A stretch of DNA of 64,000 nt, taken from the NCBI RefSeq assembly GCF_003063475.1, contig NZ_NESP01000001.1, positions 2,170,001 to 2,234,000 on the forward strand. The letters are read 5' to 3'. A program made the translations under genes and the position numbers. Below are positions 34,625 to 43,382 of this stretch, piece by piece. This DNA is from Limnohabitans curvus. GTDB lineage: Bacteria; Pseudomonadota; Gammaproteobacteria; Burkholderiales; Burkholderiaceae_C. Under the pieces are notes generated by a model, which did no database searches, was not told where the DNA came from, and saw only the letters and a program-made list of their open reading frames with translations. The first letter of the stretch is position 1. Every line of letters starts with the position of its first letter.

Positions 34625-34930
34625 TTATGTGGCGCGAGCCTGTGTTTGCTCTAGCACCACATTTGTGGTAGGGCGAGCCACGCAGGGCAGCACATAGCCT
34701 TCGGCTTTTTCTTCGGCGCTCAGGCCTGGCCACTCGATGGTGTAGGTCACTTCACCACTCACGAGGCGGCACACGCAGGTGCGGCAGGTGCCATTGCGGC
34801 AAGAGCTGGGCAGCTCGATGCGTGACAGCTCGGCGGCTTCGAGCAGGGTAAGGTCACCCTCGACGTCGTATTGCAGGCCAGCGGGCTCCACCTTCACGGT
34901 GAAGATTTCAAAATTCTCTGGGGCAGTCAT
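34625..34930 (-). CDS. [2Fe-2S] ferredoxin
   Basis: This is a 101-residue plant-type ferredoxin. The four cluster ligands are in SCRNGTCRTCVCRL (C-x4-C-x2-C) and the later LPCVARP. It resembles the ferredoxin domain of oxygenase reductases (VEPAGLQYDVEGDLTLLEAAELSRIELPSSCRNGTC) but stands alone with no oxygenase nearby. It is flanked by pseudouridine synthase genes and small unknown genes in one minus-strand run. The redox partner is unknown. Confidence 0.92.
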   Translation of the reverse strand: MTAPENFEIFTVKVEPAGLQYDVEGDLTLLEAAELSRIELPSSCRNGTCRTCVCRLVSGEVTYTIEWPGLSAEEKAEGYVLPCVARPTTNVVLEQTQARAT

Positions 34931-34940
34931 GCTTAGGTGG

Positions 34941-35222
34941 TTAATTCGAGGCGGTCAATTTCGCTTCCGCTTTGTCCAGCACCAGCGCGAGGTTGTCTAG
35001 CAAACCGGTTTGGCTGAATGAGCAGCTTTCTTCGCTGAACAAAGCGCTCGATTCCAGCCGATCCACCAGCCCTAGCCACACCTCTTCAAACTGAGGCGGC
35101 AGTGCTTTGAATAAAGCCTGCTGCGCGCGTGCGGTTTGAATGAACGCACGGCCCGTCAGCGCGTTGCTGCGCAAATCGGTCAGTGCCATACGAAGGTTAG
35201 CGAGAGCAACGGTGGCAGACAT
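34941..35222 (-). CDS. small protein of unknown function
   Basis: This is a 93-residue soluble, mostly helical protein that I do not recognise. It has no signal peptide or membrane segment. The sequence is Ala/Leu-rich (MSATVALANLRMALTDLRSNALTGRAF; LLDNLALVLDKAEAKL). Its ATG overlaps by one base the stop of a 46-residue gene upstream (TAATG), which argues that both are translated. The ferredoxin gene follows after 10 bp. Confidence 0.7.
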   Translation of the reverse strand: MSATVALANLRMALTDLRSNALTGRAFIQTARAQQALFKALPPQFEEVWLGLVDRLESSALFSEESCSFSQTGLLDNLALVLDKAEAKLTASN

Positions 35223-35362
35223 TACTTGGGTTTGATTTTGCCGCGTGGTGCGACGTAAGTCGTGGGTGGGTTGGGACGGTCCGAGACGGAAGTCTTGGGA
35301 GGTGACGTGTCCTTTTTAGGCTTCTTTGTCATTTTTTTGCTGTGTTGTTCGCCTTTGGCCAT
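35222..35362 (-). CDS. 46-residue Lys/Pro-rich protein of unknown function
   Basis: This short open frame runs from ATG 35362 to TAA 35224-35222. The product is strongly basic and disordered-looking: Lys-rich start (MAKGEQHSKKMTKKPKK), a Pro/Ser/Thr middle, and a YVAPRGKIKPK end. The stop and the next ATG overlap as TAATG, the tight coupling seen between real genes. Similar tiny basic proteins beginning MAKG and ending RGK occur, as I recall, in related bacteria. The composition suggests nucleic-acid or ribosome contact; that is inference. Confidence 0.6.
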   Translation of the reverse strand: MAKGEQHSKKMTKKPKKDTSPPKTSVSDRPNPPTTYVAPRGKIKPK

Positions 35363-35399
35363 ATCACCTTCGTTGTAGTTATCTCGGATTGAGATGCGG

Positions 35400-35939
35400 T
35401 CATGGTAATTCAGTCTCTTGCCATGTACCCAGCGGCAAATCTTGCACGCTGTATGGCCCGATGTGGGTGCGTACCAAGCGCAGCGTGGGCAGGCCTACGG
35501 CGGCAGTCATGCGGCGTACTTGGCGGTTGCGGCCTTCGCGGATGGTGAGCTCTATCCATGAAGTGGGTTTGGTTTGACGCACGCGAATCGGTGGGTCGCG
35601 CTCCCACAGGTAGGCGGGGGCTTCTGCGGCACGTGCGCGAGCGGGCAGGGTCATGCCGTCGTTGAGCATCACGCCACTGCACAGGGCTTGCAGCGCGGCG
35701 TCGTCGGCAATGCCTTCGACTTGCGTGAGGTAGGTCTTCTCCATCTTGAAGCGCGGATCGGCAATGCGGGCTTGCAGTTGGCCATCGTCGGTGAGCAGCA
35801 GCAAGCCTTCGCTGTCGGCGTCTAAGCGGCCGGCCACATACACGCCGGGCAGGGTGATGAAATCTTTCAGGCCGCGCCATTTCCCCTCGGGGGTGAACTG
35901 GCTCAGCACGCCGTAGGGCTTGTTAAAACGAATCAGCAT
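35400..35939 (-). CDS. rluE: 23S rRNA pseudouridine synthase RluE
   Basis: This 179-residue RsuA-family enzyme lacks an S4 domain. The catalytic Asp is in VAGRLDADSEGLLLLTDDG, and ELTIREGRNRQVRRMTAAVGLPTLRLVRTHIGP is the family's C-terminal motif. The start MLIRFNKPYGVLSQFTPEG is typical of RluE, which modifies U2457 of 23S rRNA in E. coli. It is divergent from the SRAP-family gene across 78 bp. Confidence 0.93.
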   Translation of the reverse strand: MLIRFNKPYGVLSQFTPEGKWRGLKDFITLPGVYVAGRLDADSEGLLLLTDDGQLQARIADPRFKMEKTYLTQVEGIADDAALQALCSGVMLNDGMTLPARARAAEAPAYLWERDPPIRVRQTKPTSWIELTIREGRNRQVRRMTAAVGLPTLRLVRTHIGPYSVQDLPLGTWQETELP

Positions 35940-36017
35940 GGCACATGAAAAGCGAACGAAGGCTAGAGCGTATCAGCCTCGGGGCTGTGCTTTGGTGCAC
36001 GCGGCTACCATGGACGC

Positions 36018-36710
36018 ATGACTGCCCATTTTGAAAGCGTGCAAAACGCCGCGATGTATCCCGATGCCTTTGATGTGGCAGCCCCCGGAATTGCCTTTGA
36101 GCGCGACCTGTGGCCGCGCAAATTGGGCGTGTTTGTGCGCAATGCGCCTGCGGTTGAAGGCGCTGCACCTGATGCCTCGCCAGATGAAAAGGCGCTTGCA
36201 GCGCCGGTGCGCGAACTTGGCGTGGGCCAATTTGGCTTTGTACCCCAGTGGGTCAAGTCGGCATCTGACGCCAAACTGCGTTCCACCAAGATGGTCAATG
36301 CCCGCTCTGAAACTGTCACCACGTCCAAGAACTTTCGCGACGCATGGCTGGCAGGCCAGCGCTGCATCGTGCCCATGATGGCGTTCTTTGAAGACGACTG
36401 GCGCAGCGGCAAAGCCGTGCCCACGCGCATCACCCGAGTGGACGGCAAGCCCATGGGCGTGGCGGGCATTTGGGAGCGTTGGGCCAAAGACGGTGCAGAA
36501 ATCATCAGCTTCACGCTGCTGACAGTGAACGCCAACAGCCACGCCTTGCTGCACCGCTACCAACAAAACGGCAATGAAAAACGCATGCCCGTCATCTTGG
36601 GCGAGGGCGCGTATGACGCGTGGCTCAATACCAAGCCTGAGAAAGCGCGTGAATTCATGCGCGCTTACTCGGCTCAGTTGTTGACGGCGAATCCGGTCGA
36701 GAAAAAGTAA
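36018..36710 (+). CDS. SRAP-family (HMCES/YedK-like) protein with substituted catalytic residues
   Basis: This 230-residue protein has the SOS-response-associated peptidase fold, whose members crosslink to abasic sites in single-stranded DNA. Conserved parts are VGQFGFVPQWVKS, STKMVNARSET (the Asn), and CIVPMMAFFEDDW (the Glu). Also conserved is FTLLTVNANSHALLHRYQ...KRMPVILG. Two key residues differ. Position 2, normally the Cys exposed after Met removal, is Thr (ATG ACT), and the His before RMPVIL is Glu-Lys. The only upstream ATG (36010) is out of frame, so a missed Cys start is unlikely. It may use Thr as nucleophile or be non-catalytic. Confidence 0.88.
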   Translation: MTAHFESVQNAAMYPDAFDVAAPGIAFERDLWPRKLGVFVRNAPAVEGAAPDASPDEKALAAPVRELGVGQFGFVPQWVKSASDAKLRSTKMVNARSETVTTSKNFRDAWLAGQRCIVPMMAFFEDDWRSGKAVPTRITRVDGKPMGVAGIWERWAKDGAEIISFTLLTVNANSHALLHRYQQNGNEKRMPVILGEGAYDAWLNTKPEKAREFMRAYSAQLLTANPVEKK

Positions 36711-36719
36711 GCCTAGACC

Positions 36720-38606
36720 TTATTTGGCCCAACTGTCCTTGAGCCCCGTGATCTTGTTAAACACCAACTTGCCCCCCGCATGGTCCACGCGGTCGGTCAC
36801 GAAGTAGCCGTGGCGTTCAAACTGAAAGTGGGCACCTGCGGGCACGTTGGCCAGTGACGGCTCCACATACGCGGTCACCACTTTCAGGCTGTCGGGGTTG
36901 AGGGCTGCAAGGAAGTCTTTGCCGCCTGCGTCGGGTTGTGCGTCGGCGAACAAGCGGTCATACAAGCGCACTTCGGCCTGCAACCCATCGCTCACGCCCA
37001 CCCAGGTGATGGCGGCGCTGGCTTTGACGGTGGCGCTGCCGGGCGTGCCGCTCTTGGTGTCGGGGATGACGGTGGCTTGCACTTCGCTGATCACACCATT
37101 CGCGTCTTTCGTACAGCCCGTGCACTCGATGACGTAGCCGCCTTTGAGGCGCACTTTGTTGCCGGGAAGCATTTGGCCATCCGCGCCTGCCCGGGGCGGA
37201 TAAAGACGTTTGTAGCCCTTGGGCGGTTCTTCTAAAAAGTCATCGCGCTCAATCCACACTTCTTTGCCAATTTTGAAATGGCGCGTGGGCACTGAGCCTT
37301 CTTCAGGGCCTTGCGAAGCACCTTGCGGTGCTGGGGGCAGCGCAGGTTGCGTGCAAGGCTCTAGGTGGCCCGCACCCATCACCTCGTCCCAGTTGGTGAG
37401 CACGAGTTTGACGGGGTCCAGCACAGCCATGGCGCGGTGTGCGGTGTTTTCTAAGTCTTCGCGCAGGCAGCCTTCGAGCGTGGAATAGTCAATCCAGCTG
37501 TCGCTCTTGGTCACGCCAATGCGGTCGGCAAACAGGCGCAGGCTTGTCGGGGTGTAGCCTCGGCGGCGCAGGCCCACGATGGTCGGCATACGCGGGTCGT
37601 CCCAGCCGCTGACTTTGCCTTCGTTGACCAGTTGCGCCAGCTTGCGTTTGCTGGTGATGACGTAAGTGAGGTTGAGGCGGGCAAATTCGTATTGTTTGGG
37701 GCTGGGCGCGGCCAGCAGCTTGCATTCGCACAGGCGCTCCATCAGCCAGTCGTAAAACGGGCGCTGGTCTTCAAACTCCAGCGTGCAGATGCTGTGGGTG
37801 ATTTGCTCCAGCGCGTCTTCGATGGGGTGGGCAAAGGTGTACATCGGGTAGATGCACCAGGTGTCGCCCGTGTGGTGGTGGGTGGCGCGGCGGATGCGGT
37901 AGATGGCCGGGTCGCGCAGGTTGATGTTGGGCGAAGCCATGTCGATCTTGGCGCGCAGCACGGCGGCGCCGTCGGCCAGCTTGCCGTCGCGCATTTCGCG
38001 GAATCGCGTCCGGTTCTGTTCAACCGTGCGGGTACGGAAGGGGCTGTCCACGCCGGGCTTGCCAAAGTCGCCTCGGTTGGCGCGCATGTCTTCCGCGCTT
38101 TGTTCGTCCACATAGGCGTGGCCGGCTTCGATCAGCGCTTCGGCGGCGCGGTACATGAAGTCGAAGTAGTCGCTGGCTTGGTAGGGCGCAGCGCCGCAGT
38201 CCTGGGATGCGGCTGCGCCTTGTGCTTGCCCGAGCTGGGCCCAGTCAAAGCCCAACCACTTCACCGCGTCGATGATGCTGTTGACGTATTCGGTGTCTTC
38301 TTTTTCTGGGTTCGTGTCGTCAAAGCGCAGGTGGCACACGCCGCCGTATTCTTTGGCGAGACCGAAGTTGATGCAGATGCTTTTGGCGTGGCCCACGTGC
38401 AGGTAGCCGTTGGGCTCGGGCGGAAAGCGGGTGCGGATCTTGGCCGGGTCGGGCTCGCCTTTGGCGTGGTGCGCGGCGTCGCCGGGGCTGCCCGCCCAGC
38501 GGCGGCTGGCGTAAGTGCCTTGGGCCAAATCGTTCTCGATGATTTGGCGCAAAAAGTTGCTGGGCTTGTGGTCTTGTTCTGTCGCGGGGTTGGCGGGTTT
38601 CGTCAT
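36720..38606 (-). CDS. glnS: glutaminyl-tRNA synthetase
   Basis: This 628-residue class I synthetase charges tRNA-Gln. The HIGH-type motif is PPEPNGYLHVGHAKSICINFGLAKEY, the KMSKS-type is VITSKRKLAQLV, and RFDDTNPEKEDTEYVNSI is the family signature. The protein is about 70 residues longer than E. coli GlnRS. Part of the excess comes from two low-similarity insertions. One is GQAQGAAASQDCGAAP after FDWAQL, encoded by a palindrome at 38185-38219. The other is PALPPAPQGASQGPEEG before HFKIGKEVW, around a stem at 37317-37332. Both keep the frame. It is convergent with the SRAP gene, 9 bp away. Confidence 0.96.
   Translation of the reverse strand: MTKPANPATEQDHKPSNFLRQIIENDLAQGTYASRRWAGSPGDAAHHAKGEPDPAKIRTRFPPEPNGYLHVGHAKSICINFGLAKEYGGVCHLRFDDTNPEKEDTEYVNSIIDAVKWLGFDWAQLGQAQGAAASQDCGAAPYQASDYFDFMYRAAEALIEAGHAYVDEQSAEDMRANRGDFGKPGVDSPFRTRTVEQNRTRFREMRDGKLADGAAVLRAKIDMASPNINLRDPAIYRIRRATHHHTGDTWCIYPMYTFAHPIEDALEQITHSICTLEFEDQRPFYDWLMERLCECKLLAAPSPKQYEFARLNLTYVITSKRKLAQLVNEGKVSGWDDPRMPTIVGLRRRGYTPTSLRLFADRIGVTKSDSWIDYSTLEGCLREDLENTAHRAMAVLDPVKLVLTNWDEVMGAGHLEPCTQPALPPAPQGASQGPEEGSVPTRHFKIGKEVWIERDDFLEEPPKGYKRLYPPRAGADGQMLPGNKVRLKGGYVIECTGCTKDANGVISEVQATVIPDTKSGTPGSATVKASAAITWVGVSDGLQAEVRLYDRLFADAQPDAGGKDFLAALNPDSLKVVTAYVEPSLANVPAGAHFQFERHGYFVTDRVDHAGGKLVFNKITGLKDSWAK
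37317..37332. repeat. palindrome within an in-frame glnS insertion
   Basis: AGCACC-TTGC-GGTGCT is a perfect 6-bp stem followed directly by GGGGGCA. It encodes part of a Pro/Gly/Ser insertion absent from E. coli GlnRS. The stem-plus-GGGGG context recalls the family A repeats but lacks their second box. Confidence 0.5.
38185..38219. repeat. palindromic in-frame insertion in glnS
   Basis: Arms 38185-38198 and 38208-38219 are inverted copies (12 bp paired with a 2-base bulge) around a 9-base loop. They encode an Ala/Gln-rich stretch that interrupts the otherwise conserved FDWAQ...YQASDYF region of GlnRS. Confidence 0.55.
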
Positions 38607-38634
38607 GTCGTGATTTTAGGCGGGGCCAGTGGCC

Positions 38635-39345
38635 TTAAATCACCCGCCCATCCACCACCTGAATGGTTTTGTCACAACGCGTTGCTAACTCGGGGTTGTG
38701 GGTGACAAACAGAACCGTCGTGCCTTGCTCGCGGCTGACGCGGCGCAGCAGGTCAAACACGGCGTCGGCGCTTTTGCTGTCTAGGTTGCCGGTGGGTTCA
38801 TCTGCCAGCAGCAGGGCGGGGTTCATGGCCAGCGCACGTGCCACGGCCACGCGTTGTTGTTGGCCGCCCGATAAGCTGCCGGAGGGCTGGGTGGCAAAGG
38901 CACTCAGGCCCACGCTGTCCAGCAGTTCGGCGGCGCGGGCTTCGATGCTGGCATTGGGAAAGCCTGCTGCGCCCAGCAAGGGCATCATCACGTTTTCAAG
39001 CGCAGTGAAGGCGTTGAGCAAGTGGTGGTGTTGAAACACAAACCCAATCGCATGGCCGCGCAAGCGGGTGAGGGCTTGGTCGTCCAGGCCTGTGGTTTCT
39101 TCCCCCGTGATGGCCAGTTGGCCGTGAGTCGGGCGGTCCAGCAAGCCGATGATGTTGAGCAAGGTGCTTTTGCCAGAGCCCGAGGGGCCCATCACGGCAC
39201 AAAATTCACCGCGAGACAAACTGAAATTGATGTGGTGCAGTATTTCAATTTCATTGGGCAAGCCCACATTGAATGACTTGCAAACATCTTGCAGGTGCAC
39301 CACTCGGGGAGCGGAAGTCGTGTTGGGTTTATCCACGGATGGCAC
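38635..39345 (-). CDS. ABC transporter ATP-binding protein, MacB/LolD type
   Basis: This 236-residue ATPase has Walker [10 protein letters not shown], signature [15 protein letters not shown], Walker [12 protein letters not shown], and a H-loop His in [10 protein letters not shown]. The sequence [30 protein letters not shown] is typical of MacB/LolD-type mechanotransmission exporters. It overlaps the permease gene by 17 bases and forms a three-gene set with it and a periplasmic adaptor (40594-41838). Together they may export a peptide, antibiotic or lipid from the inner membrane; the cargo is unknown. Confidence 0.93.
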   Translation of the reverse strand: MPSVDKPNTTSAPRVVHLQDVCKSFNVGLPNEIEILHHINFSLSRGEFCAVMGPSGSGKSTLLNIIGLLDRPTHGQLAITGEETTGLDDQALTRLRGHAIGFVFQHHHLLNAFTALENVMMPLLGAAGFPNASIEARAAELLDSVGLSAFATQPSGSLSGGQQQRVAVARALAMNPALLLADEPTGNLDSKSADAVFDLLRRVSREQGTTVLFVTHNPELATRCDKTIQVVDGRVI

Positions 39346-40597
39346 TCACTGGGTCAAGTCGAGCGGCGCGCATGGCTGGGGCAAACGAGGCGATCAGCCC
39401 CGTGGCGGTGGCCAGCAACAAGGCCATGGCAAACATCAAGGGCTCAAAGCTCACGGCAAACATCACCGTGCCATCAGGGTTGCGTTGGGCTTGCTGCCAA
39501 ACCACAAGCCCCGCCGAGCCCAGCGCCGAACCCGCCAGCGCGCCCCCAAAGCCAAGCAGCCCGCCTTGCAGCAAAAAGATGCGCAAGATTTGTTCACGCG
39601 TGATGCCCATGGCGCGCAAGATGCCAATCTCACGCGATTTTTGAACGACAGACACCACCAGCACGCTGGCAATGCCAAACGCCACCGACAAACCCACAAA
39701 CACCCGAATGGCGGTGTTTGCCGTGGTTTGTGCGCTGATGGCTGTGAAAAATTGCTCGTTGGTTTTGATCCAGCTGTCTGCTTCGACGCCTGTGAGTTGG
39801 GTGATGCGGTGCGCCACCAACTCTGCGCTGTACACATCGTGTACGGTGACATCCAAGGTCGACACACCGCCTGGAAGTCCCAGCAAACTTTGTGCGGAGC
39901 GCAGTGCCATCATCGTGGTGCGTGCGTTGGCCGGTTTGTTGCCCAGGTCAAAAATGCCGGTGATGGTCAGCGTGTTGGCATGGCCGCTGGCTGAGGTGAC
40001 GCGCAGTTTGTCGCCCACCGAGACGCCCAAGTCGTTGGCCAACTCGGTGCCGATCAAGATGTCGTTGATGGTGATGCGTGCTGTGCCGCGCACTATTTTT
40101 TCTGGCATGGGCACGATGCGAAAGTACAGCTCGGGCTCAATGCCCACCACGTTGATGGCGCGGCTGGCCTCGCCCCGCACCACCAAGGCCGAGCCGTTGG
40201 CAGCGGGCGAGACCACGTTCACCTCGGGCAACGCACGTATTTGTGCGGCCACGCTTTGCCATTGGTCAATGCTTTTGAGCCGTTGCAGCGGTGGTTGCAC
40301 GATGCTGCCTTCGACGGTCAAAGGGTCTGCCCCGCGCAGCGCGCGTGCCGTTTCTTTGGGAGGCAGCAGTTGAATGTGGGCTTGGCCCGTCAACACACGT
40401 TTCACAAAGTTGGTTTGCAAGCCGCTGAGCAAGGCCGACATGAACACAATCACGCCCACCCCAATGGCCACACCGCCGATGATGAAGATGGTTTGCACGC
40501 GACCTTCGCGTAAAAAACGCAGCGCCACCAGCCATTCAAACGGCATCCAGCGGGGCAGCGGCTGGAGGGTGGGCGGCGTGCGTGTGTCGTCGCTCAT
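39329..40597 (-). CDS. ABC transporter permease, FtsX/MacB type
   Basis: This 422-residue membrane subunit has four helices in the MacB pattern. The first is near residue 35 ([19 protein letters not shown]), a large periplasmic domain follows, and three helices lie toward the C-terminus ([45 protein letters not shown]). The [14 protein letters not shown] coupling helix is the FtsX-family hallmark. The ATPase is a separate gene, unlike fused MacB. The four-base overlap with the adaptor gene upstream and 17-base overlap with the ATPase gene indicate one operon. Confidence 0.92.
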   Translation of the reverse strand: MSDDTRTPPTLQPLPRWMPFEWLVALRFLREGRVQTIFIIGGVAIGVGVIVFMSALLSGLQTNFVKRVLTGQAHIQLLPPKETARALRGADPLTVEGSIVQPPLQRLKSIDQWQSVAAQIRALPEVNVVSPAANGSALVVRGEASRAINVVGIEPELYFRIVPMPEKIVRGTARITINDILIGTELANDLGVSVGDKLRVTSASGHANTLTITGIFDLGNKPANARTTMMALRSAQSLLGLPGGVSTLDVTVHDVYSAELVAHRITQLTGVEADSWIKTNEQFFTAISAQTTANTAIRVFVGLSVAFGIASVLVVSVVQKSREIGILRAMGITREQILRIFLLQGGLLGFGGALAGSALGSAGLVVWQQAQRNPDGTVMFAVSFEPLMFAMALLLATATGLIASFAPAMRAARLDPVSAIRG

Positions 40598-41838
40598 TTC
40601 GCCACAAGGTTGGAGACAGGCCGCACGCGGGCTTTGTCGTTCACCGGTAGAGCCGCCGTGGCCAACACTTGGTCATTGGCGACCAGCCCCTCCAGCACTT
40701 CGCACATGCCTTGGCTGCGTAGGCCAAGGCGGATCGACGTGCGAACAGCTTTGCCGTTGACCACCTTCATCACCCAAGGTTCAGGGCTGTCTAAGTTGTG
40801 CACGGCTTCGGTGGGCACCAGCACGGCTTGGCTGCGCTTGGCGACTTCAATGTCAACCGACACCGTCATGTCTTGCCGCACATACGCGGGTGGCTGGGGC
40901 ACACGCAGCTTGACTTCCACAGAGCCCCGTTGGGCATCCACGCCGGGGTTGATGTACATCAGCTCGGCGGTGAAGCGTTGATCGGGGTAAGCATCGGACG
41001 ACACCGAGGCGGTTTGCCCCACTTTGAGCAAGTTCAAATGCTTCTCATCAATCTGCACGACCACCTGCGTTTCACCCTCGGGCGAGAGCACCATCAACAC
41101 CTTGCCTGCTTGCACGGCATCGCCAGGCTCGACGTTGCGCGCAATCAGTGTGCCCGCAGCTGGCGCCAGCACTTGGCTGTAGCGAAGTCGGGCGCGTGCC
41201 AGCTCGGCACCCGCTTGGGCTTGTGACAAAGCGGTCTCTGCCACGGCCATGTCGCTGCCACCCGCACGCGTGCTGCTGAGTTGTTGCTGGGTTATTTTGA
41301 GCTGTGAGCGCATCACCTGTTCGGCACGCGTGGCCTCATCCAAGGCCGCTTGACCGATGAAGCCTTTGCTGAATAACTCTTGCGTGCGTTGCAAGGCGCG
41401 CGCAGCGGTGTCTTGGTTGACTTGTGCTTGGCGCATGGTTTGCTCGGCCAATGGGGCTTGCACTTCGCGCAACTGGCGCAGCTTGGCTTGGGCTTGGGCG
41501 ACGGCTGACTCGGCTTGCCGCGCATTGGCCACCAGCTCTGCGTCTTCCAGCTGAATCAACGGTTGTGCTGCCGTCACGGTTTGGCCTTCGTTCACCGGCA
41601 CGGCCTTGACGGTGCCGGTGATTTGCACGCCCAAATCCACGCGGTGTGGACTTTCGATGTGGCCGCTGGCCACCACGGTTTGCACAAAATCGCGCTGCAC
41701 CACCATCGCCACAGGCGTTTTCGGCCCCAGCCACAAGTTCAGCCCTAGCCAAACGGCCAAGCCTAAAACGGTGCAAGCGATGAGAATTTGGGTGCGGTAA
41801 ACGCGTAGGTTTTGTATCAAAGACATAGCAAAACCCAT
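40594..41838 (-). CDS. periplasmic adaptor subunit of ABC exporter (MacA/HlyD-like)
   Basis: This membrane-fusion protein of about 414 residues has an N-terminal anchor helix (TQILIACTVLGLAVWLGLNLWLG). The lipoyl half GHIESPHRVDLGVQITGTVKAVPVNEGQTVTAAQPLIQLED is followed by a long coiled coil, a second lipoyl half (VLAPAAGTLIARNVEPGDAVQAGKVLMVLS) and a beta-barrel. It links the ABC permease to an outer-membrane channel, perhaps the TolC encoded at 5099-6460; no channel gene is adjacent. The start is uncertain: ATG 41838 follows GGCGGG, while ATG 41826 gives MSLIQNLRVYRTQ. It is divergent from the RNB gene. Confidence 0.9.
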   Translation of the reverse strand: MGFAMSLIQNLRVYRTQILIACTVLGLAVWLGLNLWLGPKTPVAMVVQRDFVQTVVASGHIESPHRVDLGVQITGTVKAVPVNEGQTVTAAQPLIQLEDAELVANARQAESAVAQAQAKLRQLREVQAPLAEQTMRQAQVNQDTAARALQRTQELFSKGFIGQAALDEATRAEQVMRSQLKITQQQLSSTRAGGSDMAVAETALSQAQAGAELARARLRYSQVLAPAAGTLIARNVEPGDAVQAGKVLMVLSPEGETQVVVQIDEKHLNLLKVGQTASVSSDAYPDQRFTAELMYINPGVDAQRGSVEVKLRVPQPPAYVRQDMTVSVDIEVAKRSQAVLVPTEAVHNLDSPEPWVMKVVNGKAVRTSIRLGLRSQGMCEVLEGLVANDQVLATAALPVNDKARVRPVSNLVAK

Positions 41839-41871
41839 GATACGCCCGCCACCACCAGCTACATTCGTGCT

Positions 41872-43344
41872 ATGGGGTACAAACACTTTCTCGGTCGTTC
41901 AGATTTGTCATTGATTGCGGGTCAAGCCATGATCGAGCGTGGCTTAGAGCCCGAGTTTTCTCGGGCGGCCTTGCAAGAACTCAAGGCCATCGCGCACGCC
42001 GGGCAAGACACCGACCCGCGCGTGGTGGACATGACTGCTTGGTTGTGGTGCTCCATCGACAACGATGACTCTCGCGACCTAGACCAACTCACCGTGGCAG
42101 AAAAACAAGCGGATGGCCAAACCAAGGTGTGGGTGGCCGTGGCCGATGTGGATGTGTTGGTGCCCAAAAGCTCTGCCCTGGATGCGCACGCCAAACACAA
42201 CACAACTTCGGTGTACACCTCGACGCGCATTTTCCCCATGCTGCCCGATCGTTTGTGCACCGATCTCACCTCGCTCAACCCGCATCAAGAACGTTTGGCC
42301 GTGGTCGTGGAGATGTGCATCAATGCCAATGCCGAAGTGACCCACAGCCAGCTCTACCGCGCCAAGGTTCACAACAAAGCCAAGCTGGCCTACGACGCGA
42401 TTTCTGATTGGATTGAAGGCGACGAAGCTTTACCGGATCCGGCGCAAGCGGTGCATGGCATGGCTGAGCAGTTGCTGTTGCAAGACGCGGTCGCTCAGAG
42501 TCTGCGTGCACGTCGGCATGCCCATGGCTCCTTGGAGTTTGAAACTTTGCAACCCCATGCGGTGTTTGAAGGCGAGCGCGTGGTGGCGATTCGCCAGCAA
42601 GTGCAAAACCGTGCGCGTCAGTTGATTGAAGAATTCATGATTGCGGCCAACACCTGCACGGCCCAGTTTTTGGCGCATCACGGACACGCCTCGCTGCGCC
42701 GCGTGGTGCGCTCGCCAGAGCGTTGGCAGCGCATCGTGGCCTTGGCCGCCACGTATGACGAACATTTGCCGCCCGAGCCCGATTCGTCCGCCTTAGAAAC
42801 CTTTTTGGCCAAGCGCCACAAAGCGGACCCTGTGCGCTTTCCGGATTTGTCATTGATCGTCGTCAAGCTCATGGGCTCGGGTGAATATGTGGTGGAGCGC
42901 GCCAACAGCGAAGCCATTGGCCACTTTGGCTTGTCCGTGCGCGACTACACCCACTCCACCGCACCCAACCGCCGCTACCCCGATTTGGTGACCCAGCGCA
43001 TGATCAAAAGCGTGTTGATGGGGGCACCTGCCCCCTACAGCAGTGCCGAATTAGAGTCGCTGGCCTTGCATTGCACCCAGCAAGAAGATGCCGCACGCAA
43101 AGTGGAGCGCCGCATGCGCAAATCTGAATCCGCCCTGATGCTCGCGGGCCACATCGGTCAGGTGTTTGAGGCCGTGGTCACGGGCAAAACGTCCAGCGGC
43201 ACATGGGTGCGGGTATTTTCGCCACCGGTTGAAGGCATGCTCACGTCCTACACCTCAGACCATGAGGTGGGTGAGCTCTTGCGTGTGAAGTTGATCCACA
43301 CCAATGTCGAACAAGGCTTCATTGACTTCGCGGCTTGGGGTTGA
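41872..43344 (+). CDS. RNB-domain (RNase II/R family) exoribonuclease
   Basis: This 490-residue protein contains one RNB domain and a short C-terminal OB-like region ([29 protein letters not shown]). It is much smaller than RNase R and has no N-terminal cold-shock domains. The metal-binding motif reads [14 protein letters not shown]. The first three acidic positions of the RNase II site are kept and the fourth, normally Asp, is Gln. The tyrosine/Arg motif [15 protein letters not shown] is typical of RNB enzymes ([14 protein letters not shown]). ATG 41872 ([20 protein letters not shown]) is chosen over 41812, which overlaps the divergent gene. RNA 3'-end trimming is the likely role. Confidence 0.9.
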   Translation: MGYKHFLGRSDLSLIAGQAMIERGLEPEFSRAALQELKAIAHAGQDTDPRVVDMTAWLWCSIDNDDSRDLDQLTVAEKQADGQTKVWVAVADVDVLVPKSSALDAHAKHNTTSVYTSTRIFPMLPDRLCTDLTSLNPHQERLAVVVEMCINANAEVTHSQLYRAKVHNKAKLAYDAISDWIEGDEALPDPAQAVHGMAEQLLLQDAVAQSLRARRHAHGSLEFETLQPHAVFEGERVVAIRQQVQNRARQLIEEFMIAANTCTAQFLAHHGHASLRRVVRSPERWQRIVALAATYDEHLPPEPDSSALETFLAKRHKADPVRFPDLSLIVVKLMGSGEYVVERANSEAIGHFGLSVRDYTHSTAPNRRYPDLVTQRMIKSVLMGAPAPYSSAELESLALHCTQQEDAARKVERRMRKSESALMLAGHIGQVFEAVVTGKTSSGTWVRVFSPPVEGMLTSYTSDHEVGELLRVKLIHTNVEQGFIDFAAWG

Positions 43345-43382
43345 GCTGTACCCTCGATAATTGCGAGAGTTCAAGGAGTTGT

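Noticed and set aside
37632..38705. 357-residue open frame opposite glnS
   Set aside because: Val/Gly/Ala-rich with no recognisable domain; glnS is certain on the other strand.
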